Below, one piece after another: positions 28,484 to 38,532 of a stretch of DNA of 64,000 bases. Source of the DNA: Psychrobacter sp. Choline-02u-9 (GTDB lineage: Bacteria > Pseudomonadota > Gammaproteobacteria > Pseudomonadales > Moraxellaceae); NCBI RefSeq assembly GCF_002836505.1, contig NZ_PJBF01000043.1, positions 1-64,000 of the forward strand, read 5' to 3'. Below the pieces are notes generated by a model. The model was not told the origin of the DNA, searched no databases, and saw only the letters and a program-made list of their open reading frames with translations. Positions within the stretch are counted from its first letter, which is position 1; each line of letters opens with the position of its first letter. Both the position numbers and the translations under genes were made by a program.

Positions 28484-30667
28484 ATGCAAGCAGGCGAATA
28501 CCATATCCAAGATGGCGATATTATCTTAAACCAAGGGCGACAGGTGCAGACCATCAGTGTGAGTAATACTGGTGATAGACCTATCCAAATCGGCTCGCAT
28601 TATCACTTTTATGAAGTCAATGATGCCTTGAGTTTTGAGAGAGAGCAGACTCGGGGTTTTCGTCTCAATATTATCTCTGGAACCGCCGTACGTTTTGAAC
28701 CTGGTCAATCGCGGGAAGTAGAATTGGTAGCATACGCTGGCAAGCAAGATGTATATGGTTTTGCTGGGCGCGTCATGGGCGCCGCTCATCCAGACGAAGC
28801 ATTAGAGAGCACTACTGATAAAAAGGTAACCACTACTTCGCAGAAGCGAGTCAGTCGTCGTATTTATGCTGAGCATTTTGGTCCTACCACAGGTGACAAG
28901 GTTCGCCTAGCCGACACGGAATTGTGGCTACAGGTTGAGGCTGACTTGACCAGTTATCAGGATACTGATCAGGCTGCAGCACTGCAAAACGGTGAGCGTG
29001 CTAGCAAACCTATCGAGATAAAAGGCGAAGAAGTCAAATTTGGTGGTGGTAAAGTCATCCGTGATGGCATGGGACAAGGACAGTTACTAGGCGCGGAAGT
29101 TGCCGATACGGTTATTACCAATGCATTGGTCGTTGACTATACAGGCATCTATAAAGCGGATATTGGTATCAAAGATGGTCGTATCAGTGCCATTGGCAAA
29201 GCGGGCAATCCTGATATCCAGCCCGCTATTGATATTCCTATTGGCGGAGCTACCGAAATCATCTCTGGCGAAGGCAAAATCCTGACAGCAGGTGGCGTCG
29301 ATAGTCATATTCATTTTATCGCGCCCCAGCAGTGTGAGACGGCGCTTATGTCAGGGGTAACTACGATGCTGGGCGGCGGCACAGGGCCAGCTCAAGGTAC
29401 GCTCGCTACTACTTGTACACCAGGGGCGTATCATATTGCCTCAATGCTAAAGTCTACTGATAGTATCCCTATGAATATTGGACTACTGGGTAAAGGCAAT
29501 GTGAGTGTACCAGAACCCATTGCTGAACAAATCGAAGCAGGTGCCGTGGGGCTGAAGCTACATGAAGATTGGGGTACAACACCGCAAGCTATTGATAACT
29601 GCTTGAGTGTCGCTGACGACTATGATGTGCAGGTGGCCATTCATACCGATACTTTAAATGAAAGTGGCTATCTAGAGAGTACACTTGCTGCTTTTAAAAA
29701 CCGCTGTATCCATACTTTTCATACTGAAGGGGCAGGTGGTGGCCATGCGCCCGATATTCTAAAGGCTATTGGCGAGTCGCATGTGCTGCCATCTTCAACC
29801 AACCCAACGCGACCATACACCGTCAATACCATTGATGAGCATCTCGATATGCTGATGGTTTGTCATCACCTAAGTCCTGCTATTGCTGAAGATGTGGCCT
29901 TTGCTGAGAGCCGTATTCGTCAAGAAACCATCGCCGCAGAAGATATCTTGCATGATTTGGGTGCTATCTCGATGATGAGTAGTGATTCGCAAGCGATGGG
30001 GCGGGTGGGTGAAGTAGTCATCCGTACATGGCAAACCGCGCACAAAATGAAAGTTCAACGTGGCCATCTAGCGCCAGATGCAACGGCGAACATTGAGGAT
30101 GAGCAACAGTACATCACTTTGACAGACTATGACCAAAGCGCGGATAACGACAACTTTCGTATCAAACGCTATATCGCAAAATATACCATAAATCCTGCGA
30201 TTACTCACGGTATCAGCGATATGGTCGGCTCAATCGAAGTAGGTAAATGGGCAGATATAGTGCTATGGTCGCCCAAGTTTTTTGGGGTAAAGCCTGAGTG
30301 CATCATCAAAGGCGGGCTTATCGCTGCGGTACCGATGGGCGATATTAATGCCTCTATTCCTACTCCTCAGCCTGTGCATTATCGTCCTATGTTTGCTACA
30401 TATCCAAAATCGGTTGCCCAGACCAGCATTACCTTTATGTCGCAAGCGGCGATCGACAAACAAGTGGATAAGCAGCTTGGGTTGACCAAAGTCATTCAGC
30501 CAGTACACGGCATCCGTAAAATTCGTAAAAGCGATATGCGCTTTAACAGCTACTGCCCAGATATGGATATCAATCCTGAGACTTATGAAGTACGTGCCGA
30601 TGGTAAGACACTGACCTGCGAGCCAGCTGATGTATTACCCATGGCACAGCGTTACTTCTTATTTTAA
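28484..30667 (+). CDS. ureC: Fused urease beta-alpha subunit (UreB-UreC)
   Basis: One 727-residue protein covering UreB (about 1-102: [28 protein letters not shown]) and UreC (about 124-727: [20 protein letters not shown] onward), joined by about 20 polar residues. No stop or usable start separates them; the nearest in-frame Met is residue 98, inside UreB. UreC keeps the nickel ligands His275 and His277 (SHIHF), the carbamylated Lys358 (VGLKLH), His387 (IHTD), His413 (HTEGAGGG) and Asp501 (SSDSQAMGR), and the flap residues Cys460-His461. About 23 extra residues (158-180) sit before [10 protein letters not shown]. Urea hydrolysis to ammonia and carbamate in the cytosol. All key residues are present, so activity is likely. 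Confidence 0.95.
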   Translation: MQAGEYHIQDGDIILNQGRQVQTISVSNTGDRPIQIGSHYHFYEVNDALSFEREQTRGFRLNIISGTAVRFEPGQSREVELVAYAGKQDVYGFAGRVMGAAHPDEALESTTDKKVTTTSQKRVSRRIYAEHFGPTTGDKVRLADTELWLQVEADLTSYQDTDQAAALQNGERASKPIEIKGEEVKFGGGKVIRDGMGQGQLLGAEVADTVITNALVVDYTGIYKADIGIKDGRISAIGKAGNPDIQPAIDIPIGGATEIISGEGKILTAGGVDSHIHFIAPQQCETALMSGVTTMLGGGTGPAQGTLATTCTPGAYHIASMLKSTDSIPMNIGLLGKGNVSVPEPIAEQIEAGAVGLKLHEDWGTTPQAIDNCLSVADDYDVQVAIHTDTLNESGYLESTLAAFKNRCIHTFHTEGAGGGHAPDILKAIGESHVLPSSTNPTRPYTVNTIDEHLDMLMVCHHLSPAIAEDVAFAESRIRQETIAAEDILHDLGAISMMSSDSQAMGRVGEVVIRTWQTAHKMKVQRGHLAPDATANIEDEQQYITLTDYDQSADNDNFRIKRYIAKYTINPAITHGISDMVGSIEVGKWADIVLWSPKFFGVKPECIIKGGLIAAVPMGDINASIPTPQPVHYRPMFATYPKSVAQTSITFMSQAAIDKQVDKQLGLTKVIQPVHGIRKIRKSDMRFNSYCPDMDINPETYEVRADGKTLTCEPADVLPMAQRYFLF

Positions 30668-30829
30668 AGCTTATGATGCACGTTTATAAGAGCTCTAGGA
30701 CAGTGAGCCATAAACCATGTATACCAATAGTCAGTTGGTTTCTTGAATGAGATCGTATCTTTATTCCCAACACTTTTACCATCAATACTATTGACCAATA
30801 GTTTGAGCAACAACAGCCAGAGAAGAATA

Positions 30830-31468
30830 ATGAAAATATTTAATACCCGTTTAAGTACGCTTAGCGATGTCCAAAAAGCGCAATTGGCAGAACAGTATCA
30901 AGCCGATGATTATCTGCTGTTAAACTTTGATACTCGTCAGCATTCTCGCTTTAGAGCCATTACTGTTTCAGGTGAGGCAGTTGGTGTTGACTTGCCTCGT
31001 ACAGGTGTACTAAAAGGAAATGATGTCCTTATCAATGCAGCAGGGGAGTTGATGCAAGTCATCGCCAAGCCGCAAGCGGTGACCAAAGTGACGGCTGCAG
31101 ATGATTTTCTACTAATGAAAGGCGCTTATCACTTGGGCAACCGTCATGTGCCATTGATGTTTGACCACAGTTTTGATCAGGGTAATGCAGGCTATGCGTT
31201 ATATTTTGAAAACGATCATGTACTTGCACAAATGTTAGAAAATCTTGGTCTACATATCGAGTCTACGTCAGTGCCTTTTGAGCCTGAAACGGGCGCTTAT
31301 CAAACGGGACAAGGGCATGCGCATGGCCACTCTCACTCCCATGCACATTCGCATAGTGACTCTCATAGTCATAAGAAAAGTCATAGCCATGACGAAAGCC
31401 ACAGCCACGGACATCACCATAGCCATAGCCATCATGATGCGCCTGTAGGTCGTTCAAATGATGGTTGA
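30830..31468 (+). CDS. ureE: Urease accessory protein UreE (nickel metallochaperone)
   Basis: Delivers nickel to the UreG-containing activation complex. The core shows DDYLLLNFDTRQHSRFRA, AYHLGNRHVPLMF with the metal-site His, and YALYFENDHVL. The tail (163-202) holds 19 histidines in 40 residues, interleaved with Ser, Gly, Ala and Asp, a strong nickel reservoir. I chose the ATG at 30830 (212 residues) because the family begins at MKIFNT and AGAAGAA precedes it; an upstream TTG would add 29 unrelated residues. Its stop overlaps ureF by 11 nt. Confidence 0.95.
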   Translation: MKIFNTRLSTLSDVQKAQLAEQYQADDYLLLNFDTRQHSRFRAITVSGEAVGVDLPRTGVLKGNDVLINAAGELMQVIAKPQAVTKVTAADDFLLMKGAYHLGNRHVPLMFDHSFDQGNAGYALYFENDHVLAQMLENLGLHIESTSVPFEPETGAYQTGQGHAHGHSHSHAHSHSDSHSHKKSHSHDESHSHGHHHSHSHHDAPVGRSNDG

Positions 31469-32252
31469 TACCAGTGCTCAGCCTGCTCAATCTGCCCAAC
31501 TTGGACAGCTACTGATGCTGGCATCGAGCAATTTGCCGATTGGTAGTTATACCTATTCGCAAGGTGTGGAGTCAGCGATTGAGTCAGGGGTTGTCTCTGA
31601 TGAAGCCAGTACGCTTACATTTATGCAGGACTATCTAGCGCTTGCAGTGATTGGCTACGAGTTGCCCGTATTAGGGCTAATAATGTGTGCGCTCAGCCAA
31701 GGTCATGAAGCGCTAGCGGCAAATCTGGCACATGATTATCATGCTGGTCTCGAGAGTAAAGAGTTTGTACTGGAGTCGCAGCAATTGGCACAGGCAATGG
31801 TGTCTTGGCTCAACGAAGTCCTGAGTCTTGGCATACCGGCCGAAATACCTGAAGATGGGTTTTTACCGCTATTTGCTCATGTTGCTCAGCATTGGCAACT
31901 GCCACTAGCGCAGTCGATGACTACTTATGGATTTGCGCAATTAGAGAATATGGTGCTCGCCGCTGTCAAGACAGTGCCGCTAGGACAAATGGCAGGTCAG
32001 CGTATTCTGTGGCAATTGCAAAGCGATCTGGGTGCTCAGGTTGATGCTCTAAGCGCTAATGTGCAACAGGCTTTCGATGCTTTAATCACATCGATAAATA
32101 CTATGGATACCTTAGATACAAGTGAAGAACCAGACTGTCAGCAGTTATGCCAAGACCTCTATGAATCGCTTAATATCTCGAATAACTTGCCCAATTTGGC
32201 TATTCTTTCGAGCATGCACGAGGAGCAATACAGTCGGTTGTTCCGCTCATAA
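31458..32252 (+). CDS. ureF: Urease accessory protein UreF
   Basis: Partner of UreD and UreG in the urease activation complex, controlling GTPase use by UreG. Family stretches are LLMLASSNLPIGSYTYSQGVESAIE near residue 18 (first 20 residues of this are typical), MTTYGFAQLENM, and a C-terminal MHEEQYSRLFRS end. Length 264 is slightly above average, from a polar region near 215-235. It starts inside the ureE stop region, so translation is probably coupled. Confidence 0.95.
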   Translation: MMVDTSAQPAQSAQLGQLLMLASSNLPIGSYTYSQGVESAIESGVVSDEASTLTFMQDYLALAVIGYELPVLGLIMCALSQGHEALAANLAHDYHAGLESKEFVLESQQLAQAMVSWLNEVLSLGIPAEIPEDGFLPLFAHVAQHWQLPLAQSMTTYGFAQLENMVLAAVKTVPLGQMAGQRILWQLQSDLGAQVDALSANVQQAFDALITSINTMDTLDTSEEPDCQQLCQDLYESLNISNNLPNLAILSSMHEEQYSRLFRS

Positions 32253-32309
32253 TTTTATCTTTATTTCTATTTATACTTATTAATATACAAACTGTTTTAG
32301 GAAATTAAT

Positions 32310-32999
32310 ATGTCTCTAACTCCGCTCAAACCAAAAAACTCTAATGTTGCATCAGATGTACAAACTGATAGTGATAGCCAGAAACCATCTTCTGCCTTAT
32401 CGTGCTTACGCCTTGGTATTGGCGGGCCAGTTGGTAGTGGTAAGACTGCTTTGACTTTAAGGCTATGCCAAAACCTGCGTGATACGGTCAATATGGCAGT
32501 GGTGACCAATGACATCTATACCAAAGAAGATTCAGAGTTTTTGACCCGCAATGATGCCATGCCCGCTGAGCGTATCCGCGGCGTAGAGACGGGCGGCTGT
32601 CCGCATACGGCTATCCGCGAAGATGCTTCTATTAATCTGACTGCGATTGCTGAGCTACAAGCGACTTTTGAAGGGTTGGAGTTGATTATCATTGAGTCAG
32701 GTGGCGACAATCTAGCTGCGACATTTAGCCCAGAGTTGTCTGACTTGACCTTGTACGTCATTGATGTCTCTGCAGGCGATAAGATACCTCGTAAAGGTGG
32801 CCCCGGCATTACCAAGTCTGATTTGTTGATTATTAATAAGACTGACCTTGCACCAATGGTTGGTGCTTCGCTTGAAGTGATGGAACGCGATGCCAAAAAA
32901 ATGCGTGGCGACAAACCTTTTGTTTTTAGCAATATGAAAACGGGTGATGGGCTAAATGAGATTATCGCCTTTATTAAAGAACATGGCATGCTTGCCTAA
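32310..32999 (+). CDS. ureG: Urease accessory GTPase UreG
   Basis: SIMIBI-class GTPase that drives nickel insertion into urease. The P-loop [13 protein letters not shown] is at about residues 38-50, with TNDIYTKED, the metal-binding [16 protein letters not shown] (Cys-Pro-His), the [14 protein letters not shown] switch and the NKTD specificity motif. It is 229 residues, with about 30 polar N-terminal residues in addition to the usual core. AGGAAATTA precedes the ATG. Confidence 0.98.
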   Translation: MSLTPLKPKNSNVASDVQTDSDSQKPSSALSCLRLGIGGPVGSGKTALTLRLCQNLRDTVNMAVVTNDIYTKEDSEFLTRNDAMPAERIRGVETGGCPHTAIREDASINLTAIAELQATFEGLELIIIESGGDNLAATFSPELSDLTLYVIDVSAGDKIPRKGGPGITKSDLLIINKTDLAPMVGASLEVMERDAKKMRGDKPFVFSNMKTGDGLNEIIAFIKEHGMLA

Positions 33000-33049
33000 A
33001 GAGCAGATGAGCTTTTACCATTAAAATATAAAGAATAAGGAAAAACCGC

Positions 33050-33799
33050 ATGACACAGTGTACAAAAGGTCTTCATATCGAAAGCTCTCGCTTTTCACAA
33101 GTGCTCTCAGCTCCTCATATCGTATCTGGTTCGGCTGTGATGACGTCACTAATGCTACCGTCATTGGCGCAGGCGCATTCAGGTCATATTCACTCGACTA
33201 CCGCGCAAGCGCCGTCATTTTTGGGTACGTTGCAAGCAGGACTGATGCATCCAGTAACTGGCCTTGATCATTTGTTTTTAGCAGTCGGCATGGGCATGTT
33301 GTTTTATGGCCTGCAAAAGCAGCGCTTAGGCATGATGTCATTGACGGCAGGGTTGTCATTAGGCGCGATATTGGGCACGGCTGGTGTGCTGATTGGCGGT
33401 ATTGCATTTGTTGCATCATCTGGGCTAATTGAAGTGGCAATATCACTGTCGGTAGTCGTATTGGCTATGGTCTTGATGAGCCAAAAAAGCAGACAAGAAG
33501 CATTCTCTGCTCAGACCCATACAGCACGCACGCCAAGTATTCAGCGGCTGTCATTGTTTGGTTTTGGTGGTCTGGCAGTGTTTCATGGCATGGCACACGC
33601 GATGGAAGTACCAGCGAATGTCGGTGTGAGCGGTCAGCTAGGATTTTATGCAGGGATGATGGTCACGATGCTAGCGCTATATGCAGTTGGTACGCTGGTT
33701 AGTCAGCAGTTGCAGCAACGCTTTAGTGATAGCTTGTGGTTACAGCGAGGACTAGTGCTGCTAGGATTGAGCGCCGTATTTGCACCTGTTTTGGTATAA
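33050..33799 (+). CDS. ureJ: HupE/UreJ family membrane protein
   Basis: A 249-residue membrane protein with about six to seven hydrophobic helices. The family motif HPVTGLDHLFLAVGMG near residue 66 carries the conserved His and Asp thought to handle nickel, and the early HSGHIH stretch follows a cleavable-looking signal (ending AQA near 43). FHGMAHAME near 180 is a further His-rich site. In urease operons such proteins are proposed nickel permeases or secondary transporters. It lies 51 nt after ureG, and a strong terminator follows, so it closes the operon. Confidence 0.88.
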   Translation: MTQCTKGLHIESSRFSQVLSAPHIVSGSAVMTSLMLPSLAQAHSGHIHSTTAQAPSFLGTLQAGLMHPVTGLDHLFLAVGMGMLFYGLQKQRLGMMSLTAGLSLGAILGTAGVLIGGIAFVASSGLIEVAISLSVVVLAMVLMSQKSRQEAFSAQTHTARTPSIQRLSLFGFGGLAVFHGMAHAMEVPANVGVSGQLGFYAGMMVTMLALYAVGTLVSQQLQQRFSDSLWLQRGLVLLGLSAVFAPVLV

Positions 33800-33859
33800 A
33801 GCGCGCTTTATAGTACAAGTACGATGTTTGCTGCTGAACTTACTTAGCTAGCGAACGCC

Positions 33860-33903
33860 ATAAAAAATGCGCCCCCGATCAAAAGGTCGGGGGCGCATTT
33901 TAG
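33860..33903. terminator. Strong bidirectional terminator after the urease operon
   Basis: Stem ATGCGCCCCCGA / TCGGGGGCGCAT with flanking A-run and T-run. It separates the rightward urease operon from the leftward tig gene. Confidence 0.93.
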
Positions 33904-33952
33904 TTTTGATAACCGACTACAGCATATCTCAAAAGACAGCTTGTCGTATTAA

Positions 33953-35296
33953 TTACATTGCTTGCTGCTGTTGTTGCTGAGCAGCTAGCAAATCTTGGTA
34001 GCTCACTTCTTTATCCGTGACTTTACCTTGCTCGATTAGATAATCAACCACTTGGTCTTCTAGAACGACAGACTCAATGTTCGCGCGCTGTTGCTTATCA
34101 GTGGTGTAGTACTCGATCACTTCTGCTGGATCTTCATAGTTTTCAGCGGCTTCTTTAATGAAAGTCTCAACGCGGTCTTGGTCCACTTCGATACCTTTGG
34201 TGTCGATAACACGAGCAACGATGATGCCAAGACGGGCAGCACGTAGCGCTTGCTCTTCGAACAATTCATTTGGCAGCATGTCTTTATCGAAGCTATCAGC
34301 ATTGGCACCGAATTGCTGAGAAAAACGTTGCATCATCATGTTGCGTTGACGCTCGATTTCTTGCTCTAGCATGGCGTTTGGCACATCAAACTCGTTCTTT
34401 TCTAGTAGCGCATCAAAAGTCGCTTGTTTTACTTGGCTACGCGCTGCGTTCTTGATTTCGCGTTCCATGTTTTTACGCACGTCTTCTTTCAACTTCTCAA
34501 CGCCGCCTTCTTTAACACCGAATAGCTCTAGGAACGCATCATCAATTTCAGGTAATTTTGATTTCTCAACCAATTTTACGTTGATTTTGAATTGCGCTTC
34601 TTTACCCGCTAAGTTTTCAGCTTGATAATCTTCTGGGAACGTGACGTCGATCACTTTTTCTTCGCCAGCTTTCATGCCTTTGATACCATCTTCAAAGCCT
34701 GGAATCATCTGGTTGCTACCTATGACCAATTTGAAGTCTTCAGATGAGCCGCCTTCGAATTTTTCGCCGTCGATTGAGCCTTCAAAGTCAAAGGTTACTT
34801 GGTTGTCTTTGGCCGCTTTACCTTTTTTCTCAACGAACTCTTCACGTTGTTTTTGTAGGTTTTCGATCATTGTGTCGACGTCTTCTTCGCTAACTTTAGC
34901 CGTGTGACGCTCAACTTCGATTTCATCGATACCTTGGACGTCAACTTCTGGGAAGATCTCGACAGTGGCTTGATAAACCAAGAAATCGTCTTCTAGTTTT
35001 ACATCGTCGATGTTAGGCATGCCAACTGCGCGGATGTCTTCAGATTTGATCGCTTCAAAAACGGTATCACGGATCACATCGTTGATGACTTCTTGTTGAA
35101 TGCCAGCACCGTACTGTGAACGGATATGTGACATAGGGACATTACCTTTACGGAAACCGTCAATCTTGGCAGTTTTCGCTACTTGGCGAATACGGCCTTC
35201 AACTTTGTTTTGAATTTTTTCAACGGGTACTTTAACCGTTAGCTGAGTTTCTTTATTAGATAGCTTGTTGGTTGTGACTTGTAAATCTGTAGCCAT
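33953..35296 (-). CDS. tig: Trigger factor
   Basis: Ribosome-associated chaperone with peptidyl-prolyl isomerase activity. The N-terminal ribosome-binding part has the [12 protein letters not shown] signature near residue 48 and the FKBP domain spans about 150-245 ([30 protein letters not shown]). The C-terminal substrate-binding arms follow, ending in a Gln-rich tail. Length 447 is normal. It points toward clpP, as in the conserved tig-clpP-clpX order, but the urease operon lies between them. Confidence 0.98.
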   Translation of the reverse strand: MATDLQVTTNKLSNKETQLTVKVPVEKIQNKVEGRIRQVAKTAKIDGFRKGNVPMSHIRSQYGAGIQQEVINDVIRDTVFEAIKSEDIRAVGMPNIDDVKLEDDFLVYQATVEIFPEVDVQGIDEIEVERHTAKVSEEDVDTMIENLQKQREEFVEKKGKAAKDNQVTFDFEGSIDGEKFEGGSSEDFKLVIGSNQMIPGFEDGIKGMKAGEEKVIDVTFPEDYQAENLAGKEAQFKINVKLVEKSKLPEIDDAFLELFGVKEGGVEKLKEDVRKNMEREIKNAARSQVKQATFDALLEKNEFDVPNAMLEQEIERQRNMMMQRFSQQFGANADSFDKDMLPNELFEEQALRAARLGIIVARVIDTKGIEVDQDRVETFIKEAAENYEDPAEVIEYYTTDKQQRANIESVVLEDQVVDYLIEQGKVTDKEVSYQDLLAAQQQQQQAM

Positions 35297-35827
35297 GTTA
35301 ATTACACCTTTAGGATTAAATCGTACTTTGAATTAAATAGTACTTAGGGTTAAATGGTAATAGACAATCGTGCCGCAAAATACGGGCGCGTGCTGCTGAT
35401 TGCCGCTGGAATAAAATAGGGGATATTGATAGCGCGCAATTTCGCAGCCCATGCCTGTAGCAATCGCTACTGACACAAAAATGTGAAACGCTTTATTTTA
35501 ATAAACGCTACCAAATATCAATAATAAGCCGTTAATGTACCGCATAATAACGCTTTTTGCTCAATTATACAGACAAATAACGGCTTTCAATAAAATTTTA
35601 AAAGTAGAACAGTATAATCTATCTGTTTATTAAAGTAAAAATTATCTCTTTGATGGCATGTTTCCTTATGTTGTTTGCTCTTGTATGGCTTAATTTTATA
35701 TAAAAAATCAGTCATATTCGTATTCAATAAATAAGATAACGGATAAAAAACAGCGATAAGGTTGTAAGCGCATTATGAGCATTAAGCGCACTTACGGATA
35801 GCTATAGATAGAATAGCTATAAGGTAC
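35297..35827. promoter_or_regulatory. Intergenic region upstream of tig with degenerate direct repeats
   Basis: 531 bp, A/T-rich, with the tig promoter expected on the minus strand. Right next to the tig start lie three degenerate units sharing TTAAAT-N-GTA, at about 35315-35330, 35332-35347 and 35350-35360. No gene, tRNA or strong hairpin was found in the rest. Confidence 0.35.
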
Positions 35828-36481
35828 TTATAAAGGTATCTGCGCCAATAGCTGCTGGATTGCCTGACTACGATGGCTGATGCTGTTTTTATCAGCAGCG
35901 CTTAGACTAGCCGCACTGGCTTGCAAGTCAGGTAACCAAAACAATGGATCATAGCCAAAACCGCCGTCACCATGCGCTGTCTCTGAAATCTCGCCATGCC
36001 ATAATCCTTGGGCGATGATTGGTAACGGATCATCAGCATGACGTACCATTGCCAGTACGCAAACAAACATACCTTTGATCGGAGCATCTGGACTCGCTGC
36101 GCGGATAGGTTGCAAGTCAGCGACGAGCTTGGCATTGTTTTTACTATCGTTGCCGTGCTCACCAGCGTAGCGAGCAGAGTAGATACCTGGCGCATTACCT
36201 AGTGCAGGCACGCACAGTCCTGAATCATCAGCGATAGCAGGCAGTCCACTGATACGGCTCGCATGACGGGCTTTGATAATAGCGTTTTCCACAAAGCTTA
36301 GACCATCCTCGATGGCGTCTTCAATATCGAGATGACCTTGCGGGACAATCGTCACGTCCAAGTTCGCTTCGGCAAATAGCCGTTTAAACTCAGCCAACTT
36401 GCCTTTGTTATTACTGGCCAGTACCCATTGGTTGCCAGATGTCGGATGGGTAGCAGTTAACGAGGTATCAGTAATACTCAT
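35828..36481 (-). CDS. rdgB: Non-canonical purine NTP pyrophosphatase (RdgB/HAM1)
   Basis: Removes ITP, dITP and XTP from the nucleotide pool. Motifs are VLASNNKGKLAEF near residue 21, DDSGLCVPALGNAPGIYSAR, GDGGFGYDPLFW and the terminal SHRSQAI. It is 217 residues, with about 17 polar residues before the core. Two other ATG/Met options do not exist before the core, so the start at 36481 is likely. It is divergent from sodB. Confidence 0.96.
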   Translation of the reverse strand: MSITDTSLTATHPTSGNQWVLASNNKGKLAEFKRLFAEANLDVTIVPQGHLDIEDAIEDGLSFVENAIIKARHASRISGLPAIADDSGLCVPALGNAPGIYSARYAGEHGNDSKNNAKLVADLQPIRAASPDAPIKGMFVCVLAMVRHADDPLPIIAQGLWHGEISETAHGDGGFGYDPLFWLPDLQASAASLSAADKNSISHRSQAIQQLLAQIPL

Positions 36482-37033
36482 AAAGTCAGTCCGTTATATG
36501 AAAATGATGAAAAATTATTATTCGAGTAGGCTTTATTTATCTTCTGTAGCGTTAATCGGTAAATTGTTTGTCGATTGAAGTAGTTATACTAACAATGATA
36601 ACGCATGAGTTTAGAGTGAATGCAGTTACCGCTTAATAAATAACCAATCGCTATACAGATTGTACGGGCTATAACATTTGGTAACTGATATTATTGGTCA
36701 CTATTGCTATAATAGATACCAAGCTACAGTGAATTATATCTTATAGCTTGTGAATATTAATTTAATAAAAGTCTATAAAGTCAGAGACTTGGCTTTTTGG
36801 CGAAGAATAATAGCAATAAGTAACCGCTAGGTTAATTTTGGATTCATAATGATACGTGATATTGTATTGAGCAGTACCGTGTATCAAGCGATAAAGTTCA
36901 TTTCAAACAATAAACTCAGCCAATTTAGTCCGCTATTTTATAGTGTTTTTTACGGTGTAAAAATAGCGTAAAATCCAGTTTCTATAAGCAAGTTTTTATA
37001 AACTAACGGCTAAACAGCAAGGATAAAATAATT
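36482..37033. promoter_or_regulatory. rdgB-sodB divergent region with an operator-like dyad
   Basis: 552 bp, A/T-rich. About 65 bp before sodB, CGCTATTTT (36931-36939) pairs exactly with AAAATAGCG (36960-36968). A second palindrome, TTTTTAC-GGT-GTAAAAA (36947-36963), overlaps the right arm. The placement near the sodB promoter suggests an operator. I do not recognise it as a Fur or SoxS site. Confidence 0.45.
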
Positions 37034-37663
37034 ATGTCAAACATTACTTTACCAGACCTACCATATGCAAAAGACGCACTAGAGCCACATATCAGTGCCG
37101 AAACGCTAGAGTATCATCATGACAAGCACCATGCTGCTTATGTAAACAAGCTAAAAGACATGTTGCCAGGTTCTGGTCTAGAAGACAAAACATTGCCAGA
37201 AATCATCGTAGCGACTGCTAAAGATGACAGCAAGCAAGGTATGTTCAACCAAGCAGCTCAAGTATGGAACCACACGTTTTATTGGAACTGCATGACGCCA
37301 ACGAACGGCGGCGGCGAACCTACTGGCGATCTAAAAGCAAAAATCGAAGAAGATTTCGGTAGCTACGACAAGTTCCGTGAAGAGTTCAAAAATGCAGCGT
37401 TGACTCAGTTTGGTTCAGGTTGGGCATGGCTAGTTGCTGATAAAGTCGGTGGCAAATTGTCAATCGCCAAAACTGCTAACGCTGACACCCCACTTGCACA
37501 TGACCAAGTAGCGGTATTGACTTGTGATGTATGGGAACACGCTTACTATGTAGATTACCGTAACCGTCGTCCTGACTATGTTGATACGTTCCTAGACAAG
37601 CTAGTGAACTGGGACTACGCAAACGCAAAATATAAAGGTCAAGATGCTGGCGTTGAAGAGTAA
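37034..37663 (+). CDS. sodB: Superoxide dismutase [Fe]
   Basis: Converts superoxide to oxygen and hydrogen peroxide. Iron-type marks are the start LPDLPYAKDALEPHIS, the metal ligands His in YHHDKHHAAYV, AAQVWNHTFYWNCMTP (Ala-Ala-Gln before the second His and YWNCM favour Fe over Mn), FGSGWAWL and DVWEHAYYVDYRNRRPDYV with Asp and His ligands. Length 209 is slightly longer than E. coli SodB (193), mostly in an internal loop near residue 55. A clear terminator follows. Confidence 0.97.
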   Translation: MSNITLPDLPYAKDALEPHISAETLEYHHDKHHAAYVNKLKDMLPGSGLEDKTLPEIIVATAKDDSKQGMFNQAAQVWNHTFYWNCMTPTNGGGEPTGDLKAKIEEDFGSYDKFREEFKNAALTQFGSGWAWLVADKVGGKLSIAKTANADTPLAHDQVAVLTCDVWEHAYYVDYRNRRPDYVDTFLDKLVNWDYANAKYKGQDAGVEE

Positions 37664-37689
37664 TCTTTAACGACTAAGTATTTGATTGA

Positions 37690-37721
37690 AAAAAGGGACA
37701 CCGAGAGGTGTCCTTTTTTTT
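37690..37721. terminator. Intrinsic terminator after sodB
   Basis: AAAAAGGGACACC / GGTGTCCTTTTTTTT with a GAGA loop. It lies between the convergent sodB and SDR genes. Confidence 0.9.
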
Positions 37722-37791
37722 GTGATAACTTTCTATAATAGCTTTCTATTTTGATATCTGATCAAAACATATTTTTGATAGAGCATCGCTA

Positions 37792-38532
37792 TTAGGCAAT
37801 ACCACCGTTTGCACCGATATTTTGTCCAGTAACCCAAGCCGCTTCTTCACTGACCAAAAATGCTACCACATGAGCAATATCGACTGGTTCACCGATACGA
37901 TTAAACGGTGACATGCTAGCAAGTCTTTCTACCGTGTCATCCGATTTACCTTGATGAAATAGCTCGGTATCAGTAGGGCCGGGAGATACTGCATTGACCG
38001 TGATGTTGCGCGCGCCAACTTCTTTGGCAAATATACGGGTTAGCTGATCGACCGCGCCTTTGGTCGCACAGTAGGTGCCGTAACTAGGTAGCAGCATGCG
38101 AGTGGTTGTGCTTGAGAGATTTACGACACGACCACCGTCGTTGAGTTTAGTCGCAGCTTCACGCAATGTATTGAACGTGCCTTTTACATTGATAGCAAAT
38201 ATACGATCAAAGTCTTCGTCGGTGGTCTCGGCAATGGGTTTATTAATCATTATGCCTGCGCTATTGACCAAAATATCTGGCTTACCAAACGCGCTGATAG
38301 TGGCATCAAACATTGCTTCGACTTGCTTGGTATTGCTGACATCAGCTTGAATGGCAATGGCTTCACCACCTGCTGATTTAATCTGGCTTACGATATCATT
38401 CGCTGCTGAATCATCATTTGCATAATTAATGACGGTTTTAGCCCCTGATTCTGCAAGTGATAAGGCTATCTGTGCGCCGATACCTTTTGATGAACCGGTT
38501 ACAATCGCGACTTTATTTTTTAGTGTTGTCAT
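37792..38532 (-). CDS. Short-chain dehydrogenase/reductase (3-oxoacyl-ACP reductase-like)
   Basis: A 246-residue classical SDR. TGSSKGIGAQIA carries the cofactor motif. NSAG, the catalytic Ser in VNLSSTTTRM, YGTYCATKGA (Tyr and Lys) and VSPGPTDTELF complete the signature. The length fits the FabG-like glucose/3-oxoacyl-ACP reductase group. I chose the ATG at 38532 because GGAGAAAG lies 5 nt upstream; the longer frame begins at a TTG inside that ribosome site. The specific substrate cannot be told. Confidence 0.9.
   Translation of the reverse strand: MTTLKNKVAIVTGSSKGIGAQIALSLAESGAKTVINYANDDSAANDIVSQIKSAGGEAIAIQADVSNTKQVEAMFDATISAFGKPDILVNSAGIMINKPIAETTDEDFDRIFAINVKGTFNTLREAATKLNDGGRVVNLSSTTTRMLLPSYGTYCATKGAVDQLTRIFAKEVGARNITVNAVSPGPTDTELFHQGKSDDTVERLASMSPFNRIGEPVDIAHVVAFLVSEEAAWVTGQNIGANGGIA

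Noticed and set aside
28775-28860. Separate internal start for UreC
   Set aside because: The only in-frame Met is residue 98, well inside the UreB fold, with no ribosome site before the UreC core.
30743-30829. TTG start extending UreE by 29 residues
   Set aside because: The UreE family starts at MKIFNT-like sequence, and the ATG at 30830 has a purine-rich site just before it.
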